Positions 8,689-16,692 of a stretch of DNA of 64,000 nt are shown one piece after another. A program made the translations under genes and the position numbers. This DNA is from Ruegeria sediminis. GTDB lineage: Bacteria; Pseudomonadota; Alphaproteobacteria; Rhodobacterales; Rhodobacteraceae. Positions within the stretch are counted from its first letter, which is position 1. Each line of letters begins with the position of its first letter. The stretch lies in the NCBI RefSeq assembly GCF_005938215.1, contig NZ_VCPD01000002.1:682001-746000 (forward strand). The letters run 5' to 3'. The notes beneath the pieces were generated by a model. That model ran no database searches, had not been told where the DNA came from, and saw only the letters and a list, made by a program, of their open reading frames with translations.

Positions 8689-9731
8689 TGGCGGACAAGG
8701 TCACATCGGCTGAGGTTGCGGCGCGCGCTGGCGTCAGCCAGTCGGCGGTCAGTCGGGTATTCACCCCCGGCGCTTCGGTTTCGAAAAAGACCGCCGAAAA
8801 GGTGCGCAAGGCGGCCGCGGAACTGGGCTATCGCCCCAACGTCCTTGCCCGTGCCATGGTGTCGGGCAAGAGCCGGATCATCGGGCTGGTCGTCGCCTAT
8901 CTCGAAAACCAGTTCTACCCATCTGCGCTGGAGAAACTGTCCAACGCACTGCAGCAACGCGGTTACCACGTGCTGGTCTTCATGGCCTCCCAGACCTCCG
9001 GCAGCATCGACAACGTGATGGATGAAATCCTCGACTATCAGGTTGACGGCATCGTTACCGCCTCGGTCGCCATGTCCTCGGACATCACTTCGCGCTGCCT
9101 GGCGGCGGGCGTGCCGGTCGTCCTGTTCAACCGCAGCCAGGACATCGAAGGCATCACCTCGGTTACCTCGGACAACTTCGCCGGCGGGCGCAAGGTGGCC
9201 GAGTTTCTCGTGGCGGGCGGACATACCCGGCCCGGCTACATCGCGGGATGGGAGGGCGCATCGACCCAACGCGATCGCGAAGCGGGGTTCCGGCAGGGTC
9301 TCGCAACCGCCGGGATACCTCTTTTCGCGCGCGAAGTGGGCGACTTTCACACCGAAAGGGCTCGGCAGGCAGCGCGGGCGATGTTCGGCGGGGCGCCGGA
9401 AACCCGGCCCGACTGCGTCTTCATCGCCAACGACCACATGGCGCTGGCGGTGATGGACGTGCTGCGCTTCGAACTCGGGTTGCGTGTCCCCGAAGACGTT
9501 TCGGTCGTGGGGTACGACGACGTTCCCCCCGCCGCATGGCCCGCTTATGACCTGACCACCGTGCGCCAGCGCGCGAACCTGATGGTCGAGGAAACAGTAG
9601 CTGCGCTGATGGAACATATCGAAACCCCACAGACCGCGGCCCCGCGCCGGGTCGAGATCGACGGTCCGCTGATCCCGCGCGGATCGGCCCGCCGTCCCAT
9701 GAATTTGCCCTTGGAAGGACGGAACACATGA
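8688..9731 (+). CDS. LacI-family transcriptional regulator
   Basis: 347 aa. The N-terminal helix-turn-helix and hinge are typical (TSAEVAARAGVSQSAVSRVF, then ELGYRPNVLARAMVSGKS), followed by a periplasmic-binding-like effector domain (IIGLVVAYLENQFYPSALEKL ... VPEDVSVVGYDDVPPAAW). The ATG overlaps the stop of the SDR gene (TGATG), and the stop overlaps the next ATG. It is probably the local regulator acting on the paired 16-bp palindromes at 539-554 and 593-608, forming a feedback loop because it lies inside the operon it would control. The effector should be the transported compound or an early intermediate. Confidence 0.94.
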   Translation: MADKVTSAEVAARAGVSQSAVSRVFTPGASVSKKTAEKVRKAAAELGYRPNVLARAMVSGKSRIIGLVVAYLENQFYPSALEKLSNALQQRGYHVLVFMASQTSGSIDNVMDEILDYQVDGIVTASVAMSSDITSRCLAAGVPVVLFNRSQDIEGITSVTSDNFAGGRKVAEFLVAGGHTRPGYIAGWEGASTQRDREAGFRQGLATAGIPLFAREVGDFHTERARQAARAMFGGAPETRPDCVFIANDHMALAVMDVLRFELGLRVPEDVSVVGYDDVPPAAWPAYDLTTVRQRANLMVEETVAALMEHIETPQTAAPRRVEIDGPLIPRGSARRPMNLPLEGRNT

Positions 9732-10702
9732 AAGGCTTCGACCCGAAGTTCAAGGATTTCCCCGATTACGTAATCGGCATCACCAAGGAAATCTGGGAAG
9801 ACCGCGGCATTGCCACGCTGCACCACTATTACGCACCGGACATCGTGGTGCGTTCGCCCGCCTCGGTAGTGCTGGGCAACCAGAAGGTGATCGGCGCCAC
9901 GATGGCGACACTGGCCGAATTCCCCGACCGCGCCCTCTATGGCGAAGACGTGATCTGGTGCGGCACGCCCGAAGACGGGATGCTGAGTTCGCACCGCATC
10001 ATCTCGACCGCGACGCATCTTGGCGATGGCGTCTATGGAAAGGCCACCGGCAGGAAACTGCAGTATAGGATCCTCGCCGACTGCCATGCCATCGACAACC
10101 AGATCAACGACGAATGGCTGATCCGCGACCAGGGCGCCATCGTTCGGCAGATGGGTTGGGACGTGGTGGACTATGCCCGAGACCTGATTGCCCGCGAAGG
10201 CGGACCGGAAAACTGCGTCCGACCCCTGACCCCGGCCAACGACGCCGAAGGCCCCTACACGGGCCGCGGCAATGACAACGAATGGGGCCAGAAATACGCC
10301 GACATCCTGACCCGCATCATGGGCGCCGACATGGCGGTGATCGAGTCCGAGTACGACCGCTGCGTGCAGTCCGAATATCCCGGAGGCGTCAGTGGCGTGA
10401 GTTGGAGCCCGGTGGACAGGTTCTGGATGGGGCTACGCGCCTCGGTCCCGGACGCAAAGTTCTCCATCTATCACCAGATCGGCCGCGAGGACCGGATGAT
10501 GCCGCCCCGCGCCGCGGTTCGCTGGTCGCTGCATGGCAAGCATGACGGCTGGGGCGCCTTCGGAACGCCAACCGGCGCCGAGGTCTACGTGCTGGGCATT
10601 TCGCATGCCGAGTTCGGGCCTTGGGGTCTGCGCCGCGAGTACACGCTGTTCGACGAGACTTCGATCTGGAAACAGATCCTGCTGGAAACCGGCGATCTGT
10701 AG
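9728..10702 (+). CDS. SnoaL-like two-domain protein
   Basis: 324 aa, again with two NTF2-like halves: residues about 10-140 (IATLHHYYAPDIVVRSPASVV, TGRKLQYRILADCHAIDNQI, IRDQGAIVRQMGWD) and about 180-310 (WSPVDRFWMGLRASVPDAKF, AVRWSLHGKHDGWGAFGTPT, REYTLFDETSIWKQIL). It is more diverged from the other SnoaL-like proteins here than they are from each other. It overlaps the end of the LacI gene by four bases and closes the first operon. Function unknown. Confidence 0.78.
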   Translation: MKGFDPKFKDFPDYVIGITKEIWEDRGIATLHHYYAPDIVVRSPASVVLGNQKVIGATMATLAEFPDRALYGEDVIWCGTPEDGMLSSHRIISTATHLGDGVYGKATGRKLQYRILADCHAIDNQINDEWLIRDQGAIVRQMGWDVVDYARDLIAREGGPENCVRPLTPANDAEGPYTGRGNDNEWGQKYADILTRIMGADMAVIESEYDRCVQSEYPGGVSGVSWSPVDRFWMGLRASVPDAKFSIYHQIGREDRMMPPRAAVRWSLHGKHDGWGAFGTPTGAEVYVLGISHAEFGPWGLRREYTLFDETSIWKQILLETGDL

Positions 10703-10813
10703 GATGACTTACCGTTTCTCAAATCTGGATGCCGGACAAACGACCCAGCGGTTCCACACCCACCGCGCGGCCCTGCGCGCCCGGCGGCTGAACAACCACC
10801 CACCCGGTAGTGC

Positions 10814-10832
10814 GGTTTGATCCGATCAAACC
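10814..10832. promoter_or_regulatory. Perfect 19-bp palindrome, candidate operator
   Basis: GGTTTGATCCGATCAAACC is a perfect inverted repeat of two 9-bp arms around one central base. It lies in the 154-bp gap between the two-domain SnoaL-like gene and the bicupin gene, 25 bases ahead of the chosen start codon. It differs from the LacI-type operators upstream, so the second transcription unit may answer to another regulator (for example FadR/GntR- or IclR-type). No such regulator is encoded nearby. Confidence 0.55.
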
Positions 10833-10856
10833 TCAATGCAGAAAAGGATGAAAGAC

Positions 10857-11819
10857 ATGAGCACTATCGAAAGCCGCATCGTACGTTATGGCGAGTTGAA
10901 GCCCTGCAAGACCGCCTTCATCGACGCGCATACGCCCGGCTCGGACCAGAAAGAGAACTTTACCATCATCGGTGGCGGTGTCAGCGAAAGCCCCGACCAG
11001 CACGTCCACATCACCGACAAGATCGGGTTCAATATCGGCGCCGCGGGCCAGCCGCCGAAGTGCCGCAACTCGTTGCACAGCCACACCACGGCCGAGGTGT
11101 TCTTCGTCGCAAAAGGGCGGTGGCGCTTTTTCTGGGGCCGTTACGGTACGGCGGGCGAGTTCATCGCCGAGGAAGGCGATATCTTCAACATCCCGACCGG
11201 CATCTTCCGCGGTTTCGAGAATGTCGGCACGGATTACGGGATGATCATGTCGATCCTGGGCGGTGACGATGCTGGCGGCGGCGTGACCTGGGCCCCGCAG
11301 GTCATCGAAGACGCCAAGGCTCATGGGCTAATGCTGGGCGACAACGGAGTTCTGTACGACAGCAAGAAGGGCCAGAAACTGCCGCATAATGTGCGACCGA
11401 TGCCTGTTCTGACCGAAGAGGAATTGAAAGCCTACCCGGAGGTGCCGGTCGAGAACGTAGTTCGCGACTACGTCGCCCGCTACTGGGATCTGATGGCGCT
11501 GGCGGCCCGGAAGCCGGCCAAGGTGATCGGCGAGAACGCCCTGATCAAGGACAAGCCCGGCTTCGAGGTCGATTTCCTGGCGCGTGGTTCCAGCGTGACG
11601 GAACGGGCCAGGACCGAAAAGCCGGTGGTTCTGATGCCGGCCAGCGGCCATTGGCGGGTCACGATTGATGATGTCGAAGCTACACTGTCCAACGGCGACA
11701 CGGCGCTGGTCCTGCCGGGCGAAAGCTATGGCGTCGAGCCTTCGATGACGGGCGCGGCGGGCCTTTTCCGCATCACCGCTACCGACGATCCGGCCGGTCC
11801 GATCTGGACAGGAGCCTGA
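10857..11819 (+). CDS. Bicupin-like protein
   Basis: 320 aa with a clear cupin in the first half (SLHSHTTAEVFFVAKGRWRFFWG, then EGDIFNIPTGIFRGFENVG, supplying the usual histidine and glutamate metal ligands) and a second, degenerate beta-barrel in the last 90 residues (VVLMPASGHWRVTIDDVEAT ... NGDTALVLPGESYGVEPSM). The ATG was chosen because AAGGA lies 8 bases before it; two in-frame ATGs 9 and 21 bases upstream are possible. It is first gene of the second unit of this locus. Cupins of this kind are dioxygenases, isomerases or sugar-binding sensors; which one cannot be told. Confidence 0.8.
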   Translation: MSTIESRIVRYGELKPCKTAFIDAHTPGSDQKENFTIIGGGVSESPDQHVHITDKIGFNIGAAGQPPKCRNSLHSHTTAEVFFVAKGRWRFFWGRYGTAGEFIAEEGDIFNIPTGIFRGFENVGTDYGMIMSILGGDDAGGGVTWAPQVIEDAKAHGLMLGDNGVLYDSKKGQKLPHNVRPMPVLTEEELKAYPEVPVENVVRDYVARYWDLMALAARKPAKVIGENALIKDKPGFEVDFLARGSSVTERARTEKPVVLMPASGHWRVTIDDVEATLSNGDTALVLPGESYGVEPSMTGAAGLFRITATDDPAGPIWTGA

Positions 11820-11834
11820 TCCGCGAAACGAAAC

Positions 11835-11863
11835 GGGTGGACCGCAAAAAAGACGGTCCGCCC
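11835..11863 (+). promoter_or_regulatory. Intergenic hairpin between bicupin and MetE-like genes
   Basis: GGGTGGACCG (11835-11844) pairs with CGGTCCGCCC (11854-11863) across a 9-base A-rich loop, with a single G-U pair. There is no T-tract after it, and a good ribosome site (AGGGAGA) for the next gene follows 11 bases later. It is more likely an mRNA processing or stability element than a terminator. Confidence 0.5.
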
Positions 11864-11886
11864 GAGCAAACATAGGGAGATCAGCC

Positions 11887-13005
11887 ATGGTTCCGACAAC
11901 TCACGTAGGGTCCCTGCCCCGCACGCAGGAAGTGGTGGATTTCATATTCGCCCGCGAGCGTGAGGAGCCCTATGATCCGGCAGCCTTCGATGCATGCATG
12001 ACGGCGGCCGTGTCGGAAACCGTGCGCAGGCAGGCCGAGGCTGGCATCGACATCGTCAGCGACGGCGAAACCTCGAAGATCTCCTATGCGACCTACGTGA
12101 AAGACCGCTACACCGGCTTTGCCGGCGACAGCCCGCGCAATGCGCCTGCGGATCTCAAGATGTTTCCCGGTTTCCTCCAGCGCATCGCCAACGAGGGCGG
12201 AACGCCGCAATACGCGCGGCCGATGTGCGTGGGCGAAGTGCGCTCCAGGGGCCAGGGTGAGCTTGAAAAGGACATTGCCAATCTCAAGGCTGCGATGGCC
12301 GCGCACGGTGTTGAACGCGGCTTCATGAATGCGGCTTCGCCGGGGGTGATCTCGCTTTTCCTGCAGAACGACTTCTACCCGACGCGCGAAGCCTATCTGG
12401 CGGCGCTGGCCGACGCGATGAAGGCGGAGTATGAGACCATCGTCGCGTCGGGGCTGGATCTGCAACTCGACTGCCCGGATCTCGCGCTCAGCCGCCACAT
12501 GCTGTTCACCGACCTGTCCGACGAAGACTTCGTCCAGGTTGCCAACCTGCATGTCGAGGCGCTGAATCACGCCTTGTCGGATGTGCCGCAGGATAGGGTG
12601 CGGGTGCATATCTGCTGGGGCAACTACGAGGGTCCGCATTGCTGCGACATCCCGATGGACAAGGTCTTTTCCACCCTCATGTCCACGAAATCCCGTTACG
12701 TGCTGTTCGAAACCTCGAATCCGCGCCACGCCCATGAATGGACGGTGTTCAAGGAACGCCGGGCGGAAATCCCCGAAGACAAGGTTCTGGTTCCTGGCGT
12801 CGTTGATACGACCACGAATTTCGTCGAACACCCGCAGTTGGTGGCGCAAAGGATCGAACGCTTCGTCGATATCGTGGGCCGCGACCGGGTGATCGCCGGA
12901 TCCGATTGCGGCTTTGGCACTTTCGCGGGCTTCGGCGCCGTTGACCCCGATATAGCCTACGCCAAGTTGGCGGCCTTGGCAGAAGGGGCGGCGCTGACCC
13001 GATGA
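11887..13005 (+). CDS. MetE C-terminal-like zinc alkyltransferase family protein
   Basis: 372 aa that cover only the catalytic half of cobalamin-independent methionine synthase-type proteins (also the fold of epoxyalkane:coenzyme M transferase). The zinc-site pattern is intact: H-x-C in RVHICWGNYEGPHCCD, a glutamate in LFETSNPRHAHEW, and a cysteine in GSDCGFGTFAG; GVVDTTTNFVEHPQLVAQRI precedes the last. The N-terminal folate-binding half of MetE is absent, so it is not a complete methionine synthase. In this cluster it may move an alkyl group to or from a thiol or cleave a carbon-heteroatom bond. The ATG follows AGGGAGA. Confidence 0.87.
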   Translation: MVPTTHVGSLPRTQEVVDFIFAREREEPYDPAAFDACMTAAVSETVRRQAEAGIDIVSDGETSKISYATYVKDRYTGFAGDSPRNAPADLKMFPGFLQRIANEGGTPQYARPMCVGEVRSRGQGELEKDIANLKAAMAAHGVERGFMNAASPGVISLFLQNDFYPTREAYLAALADAMKAEYETIVASGLDLQLDCPDLALSRHMLFTDLSDEDFVQVANLHVEALNHALSDVPQDRVRVHICWGNYEGPHCCDIPMDKVFSTLMSTKSRYVLFETSNPRHAHEWTVFKERRAEIPEDKVLVPGVVDTTTNFVEHPQLVAQRIERFVDIVGRDRVIAGSDCGFGTFAGFGAVDPDIAYAKLAALAEGAALTR

Positions 13006-13700
13006 CGGCGCCTTTGGTCCTGATCCCGGGAATGATGTGCGACGCGCGGCTGTTCGGCCCGCAGATCGCCGCGCTGTCGGGAACGGCTGCTCTCCATCTG
13101 GCCCCGATTTCGGCGCATGACACGGTGCAGGCGCTGGCCGCCGAGGTTCTGGCCAACGCTCCGCCACGTTTCGCGCTGGCGGGGCTGTCGATGGGCGGGA
13201 TCGTGGCCATGGAGGTTCTGCGGCAAGCCCCCGAGCGTGTCGAGCGCATCGCGCTGTTGGATACGAACCCTCTGGCGGAACGGGTCGAGGTCAAGGCCCG
13301 CCGTGGCCCGCAGATCGCCGCCGCGCGCGCAGGCAGGCTGGCCGAGGTCATGCGCGACGAGATGAAGCCCAATTATCTGGCCGAGGGCCCGGACAAGCGG
13401 GCCATTCTCGACCTCTGTATGCAGATGGCGCTGGATCTGGGGCCCGACGTGTTCATCATCCAGTCCAAGGCCCTGATGGATCGCCCGGACCAGACCGAAA
13501 CGCTGCTGTCCGCGCGCATTCCGGCGCTGGTTCTGTGCGGACGTGGCGACCTGCTCTGTCCGGTCGAGCGGCACGAACTCATGGCGGGCCTGATCCCCGG
13601 TGCGGTACTGCACATCGTGGAAAACGCCGGGCACCTACCCACACTGGAACAACCCGAGACAACCAACGCGGCGCTGCGCCGCTGGCTGGAGGCCACATGA
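13002..13700 (+). CDS. Alpha/beta-hydrolase fold protein
   Basis: 232 aa. The nucleophile elbow GLSMGG is near residues 64-69, an acid residue lies in LVLCGRGDLLCPVERHELM and the base histidine is in ENAGHLPTLEQPE. It has no signal peptide, so it is cytoplasmic. It overlaps the preceding stop and the following start by four bases each. It probably hydrolyses an ester, lactone or C-C bond in the same pathway as its neighbours. The family alone does not say which. Confidence 0.9.
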   Translation: MTAPLVLIPGMMCDARLFGPQIAALSGTAALHLAPISAHDTVQALAAEVLANAPPRFALAGLSMGGIVAMEVLRQAPERVERIALLDTNPLAERVEVKARRGPQIAAARAGRLAEVMRDEMKPNYLAEGPDKRAILDLCMQMALDLGPDVFIIQSKALMDRPDQTETLLSARIPALVLCGRGDLLCPVERHELMAGLIPGAVLHIVENAGHLPTLEQPETTNAALRRWLEAT

Positions 13701-14392
13701 CACCTTCCCTTCTGGACCTGCTGAAAAAGGTCGACACTCCGACCGTTTGCAACGCGATAGAAGTGGCGCAGGGCAAGCGCGGCTTCGACGCCTTCACGCG
13801 GGGCACCATGTTGTGTTCCGACACCGGTGCGGGAGCGATGGTGGGCTACGCCCGAACCGCCAGGATCGCTGCTGTGAACCCTCCGGCCGAGCCGCCCGAA
13901 GTGATCAAGGCGCGGCGGATGGACTACTACCGCCACATGGCTTCGGGCCCGCGACCGGCAGTGACCGTTGTCGAAGACATGGATTTTCCCGACTGCGTCG
14001 GCGCATATTGGGGCGAGATAAACACCACCATTCACAGGGGCTTCGGCATCAGTGGCGCACTGACCAACGGAGTGATGCGCGACCTCGGCGATCTGCCCGA
14101 GGGGTTTCCGGTCGTCGCCGGCTCTGTCGGGCCATCCCACGGCTTCGTGCATGTGCGCGAGATCGGCACACCCGTCACCATCTTCGGCCTGACGGTGCAA
14201 GACGGCGATCTGATCCATGCCGACCGCCACGGCGGCTTGGTGATTCCCCCCGAGGTCATTCCCGCCCTCGAGAGAGCGATCCAAAAGCTGCTGGAGACCG
14301 AAAACCTGATCCTGGAACCGGCGCGCGTCGAGGGGTTCGATTTCGATGCCTTTGAGGCCGCCTGGGCCGAATTTGAAAAGGCTCGTACGTAA
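13697..14392 (+). CDS. RraA / HMG-aldolase family protein
   Basis: 231 aa of the RraA-like fold, shared by the RNase E inhibitor RraA and by metal-dependent 4-hydroxy-4-methyl-2-oxoglutarate or oxaloacetate aldolases. Key residues are the G...R-D pair in SGALTNGVMRDLGDL and the HADRHGGLVIPPE motif near the end. Compared with RraA it has additional N-terminal sequence (PTVCNAIEVAQGKRG), as in the aldolase branch. It is last gene of the plus-strand unit and overlaps the hydrolase gene. A carbon-carbon lyase step is the natural reading, without a known substrate. Confidence 0.85.
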   Translation: MTPSLLDLLKKVDTPTVCNAIEVAQGKRGFDAFTRGTMLCSDTGAGAMVGYARTARIAAVNPPAEPPEVIKARRMDYYRHMASGPRPAVTVVEDMDFPDCVGAYWGEINTTIHRGFGISGALTNGVMRDLGDLPEGFPVVAGSVGPSHGFVHVREIGTPVTIFGLTVQDGDLIHADRHGGLVIPPEVIPALERAIQKLLETENLILEPARVEGFDFDAFEAAWAEFEKART

Positions 14393-14402
14393 CGGGTTGA
14401 CA

Positions 14403-15308
14403 TCAGACCAGGCCCAGGGCGATCGCGGATTGCGGCTCGATCCCGAAGTCCGAAAATGTTGCGGCGTCTTCGCCGACCACGTTGTCCCGCTGCATGAGCG
14501 CGACATGCGCAGGGGTCAGGGGCGGGTTGGAAAGCCCGCTCAGAGTCGAAGCCAATGTCCACCAGACCCCGAAAGGCACAGGCATGAGAAGCCTTCGCTT
14601 TCCCGCGCGCCGCGCAAGGCGTTCCAGGATTTCCTTGTAGGTGAACACGTCAGGCCCACCCAGTTCGAACACACCACCGTGACCGGCACCCCCGGCGGTC
14701 ATTGACACCGCCTTGGCGACATCCCCCGCGTGAACGGGCTGGAGCCGGGTGCTTCCGTCGCCAAACAGTGGAATGACCGGCATCCTTCGAACCAGCGCGT
14801 CGAGATCTCCGAAAAGCGCGCCGCTTCGGCTGAACATCGCGCTCGGGCGCAGGATCGTCGCCGCTGGAAAGGCGCTGCGCACTTCATCCTCTCCTTCGGC
14901 GCGGGCCCGAACATAGGCAGAGGGAGAATCGCGTGTCGCTGCGATCCCGGAAATCTGGATCAGGTCGCGCACCCCGAGGGTTGCCGCGGTCGCCGCCACG
15001 TTGCGGGCTCCGGTCACATGCACGTCGCGAAAACTGTCCGTGCGGGTTTCGACATACAGGCCGATGCAATTGACCACCGCCGAAGCGCCTTGGAAAGCGC
15101 GTTTCAGCGTTTCGGCGTCGCGCAGGTCGCTTCTGGCCACCGCGACTTCCGCGTCGAGCCCACCGGGCGACCGGACCACCCGTTCCGGAAAGCGTGTTCC
15201 GATGCTGACGGCGAACCCTTGGTTCCGCAATTCCCGAACGACCCGGCTGCCAAGGAAGCCGGTGCCTCCGAGGACGATTACCTTTCTCTCCGGTTTTGAT
15301 GCGGTCAC
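14403..15308 (-). CDS. NDUFA9-type NAD(P)-binding Rossmann protein
   Basis: 301 aa from the chosen GTG. The Rossmann motif VIVLGGTGFLGSRVVREL is at the N-terminus, followed by VVNCIGLYVETRTDSF, an ARAEGEDEVRSAFP segment and a C-terminal region typical of the atypical SDR subgroup related to mitochondrial complex I subunit NDUFA9. The GTG is preferred because AAGGGAG lies 10 bases upstream; an ATG 60 bases earlier adds MLGWNTWPADGW..., which is not conserved-looking. The gene converges on the RraA-family gene with only 10 bases between the stops. Likely roles are complex I/ubiquinone-associated or quinone-lipid-related oxidoreduction. Confidence 0.82.
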   Translation of the reverse strand: MTASKPERKVIVLGGTGFLGSRVVRELRNQGFAVSIGTRFPERVVRSPGGLDAEVAVARSDLRDAETLKRAFQGASAVVNCIGLYVETRTDSFRDVHVTGARNVAATAATLGVRDLIQISGIAATRDSPSAYVRARAEGEDEVRSAFPAATILRPSAMFSRSGALFGDLDALVRRMPVIPLFGDGSTRLQPVHAGDVAKAVSMTAGGAGHGGVFELGGPDVFTYKEILERLARRAGKRRLLMPVPFGVWWTLASTLSGLSNPPLTPAHVALMQRDNVVGEDAATFSDFGIEPQSAIALGLV

Positions 15309-15423
15309 GCCTTCAGCGCTCCCTTCGCGCGGCCAACCATCAGCCGGCCATGTGTTCCATCCCAACAATCAGGAACCTCGTCCCAGAAATAGCTCGAACT
15401 TCCGGGCTGGAAACACGACCGCG

Positions 15424-16692
15424 TCAAAACGGATTGAGCGGGGCCAACGCCTTGTCGGAGGGCTGATGCCGCGCTGCGGCAAGCCGCGCCTTGCGGATCG
15501 TTTCAAATGAAGCGGCCACTTCTGCCCAAGCGGACGCTTCGGCCTGTGGGCTGCTTCCGTAGCGGGCTTCGCCGACCTTGAGGAGGCTGCGCGAAAAGAC
15601 TGCCTCTGCTGGGTCGTCCACAGGCGATACCCTTGCGTCCCAGATCTGGCGCCGCTGCGCCACCAAGGGAAGATCATGCTTGCCGATTGCCGAGCGCAGC
15701 AATTTCGCCGCATGTGCTTCGCTGGCCAAACGGCGCTGCCTGCGCCGTTCCAAAGCGTCGAGCAAGGGGGGAGCCAGGTAGCGTTTGGCCGCCCATCCGA
15801 TCAAGACCAAAAACAAGAGCCCGACCACCACAAGAACCATCTGGCGCGGCGTCAGCACTGGATCGCGCGGCGGCGCCGGCCCCCCGACAGTGAAATCCAT
15901 GCCGGGCACGCTGACAGTTTCGACCTTGCCCGTCGTGCTGTTGAACCACTCGAGTCGGATCTCTGGCAGGCTCACACCGCCGCCATATCGCGCGACATAG
16001 GTCACGCTATCCATCCGCTGGCCCGACAAGGTGCCGCGGTTGTCGGTTTCCTTCAACGCCGGATCCTTGGGATAGGCCTGAACCGCCTCGGCCTCGACAG
16101 GCGCGATAAGCGGCGGGATGAACAGGGGCGACGTTCCATCGACCTTGGCCGTGACCTCGCGGGTTACCGCCGCGCCGACTTCCAGCGTTTCGGCACCACC
16201 TTCGTAGGTTTGTTCCAACGTCAGGCTCCCGGCTACGATGAGTGGGTCCAGATCTCGGGCCGCCTCCGGAACCGTGGCGGCAAAGGAAACCGGCGGCAAG
16301 GAAACCGAGGCCGCAACCGGATCGGTCGAAGGCGGGTCGGCAAAGACCAGATCGACGACTTGCGGGGGCAGCGTGAATGTCCCCTCGACCATGGGATAGA
16401 GCCGGTAGGCCCGGCTGACGCCAGACCAGGTCTCGCCTTCAATACTCTGGCTGACCGGGCCCGAGGCGTTCTGCGGCAGGCGAACGATCAGGTTCGGCGC
16501 CTCGAAGCTGGGAAAGGTCGGCGGCGTCGGCATCCAGGTCGGCACCAGAACGGTGATCCGCAGAACCACCGCCTGTCCGACCGTCACGCTTTCGGCGCTG
16601 AGTTCGGCCGTGACCCGCGGTTCGGGCGGCGTGTCTTGCGCCAGCCCGGCCAGCGGCCAGATCAGGGCAAGAAGCATCAGAAGTGGTCTCAT
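15424..16692 (-). CDS. batD: BatD-like membrane protein of the Bat operon
   Basis: 422 aa with a signal peptide (MRPLLMLLALIWPLAGLAQ), a long beta-rich extracytoplasmic region (TAELSAESVTVGQAVVLRITV ... PEIRLEWFNS) and one membrane helix near residue 300 (MVLVVVGLLFLVLIGWAAKRY), ending in a charged cytoplasmic tail. The gene order and this topology match BatD. The start overlaps the stop of the preceding VWA-TPR gene. Bat proteins are linked with the MoxR ATPase and stress or aerotolerance; their molecular job is unsettled. Confidence 0.82.
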   Translation of the reverse strand: MRPLLMLLALIWPLAGLAQDTPPEPRVTAELSAESVTVGQAVVLRITVLVPTWMPTPPTFPSFEAPNLIVRLPQNASGPVSQSIEGETWSGVSRAYRLYPMVEGTFTLPPQVVDLVFADPPSTDPVAASVSLPPVSFAATVPEAARDLDPLIVAGSLTLEQTYEGGAETLEVGAAVTREVTAKVDGTSPLFIPPLIAPVEAEAVQAYPKDPALKETDNRGTLSGQRMDSVTYVARYGGGVSLPEIRLEWFNSTTGKVETVSVPGMDFTVGGPAPPRDPVLTPRQMVLVVVGLLFLVLIGWAAKRYLAPPLLDALERRRQRRLASEAHAAKLLRSAIGKHDLPLVAQRRQIWDARVSPVDDPAEAVFSRSLLKVGEARYGSSPQAEASAWAEVAASFETIRKARLAAARHQPSDKALAPLNPF

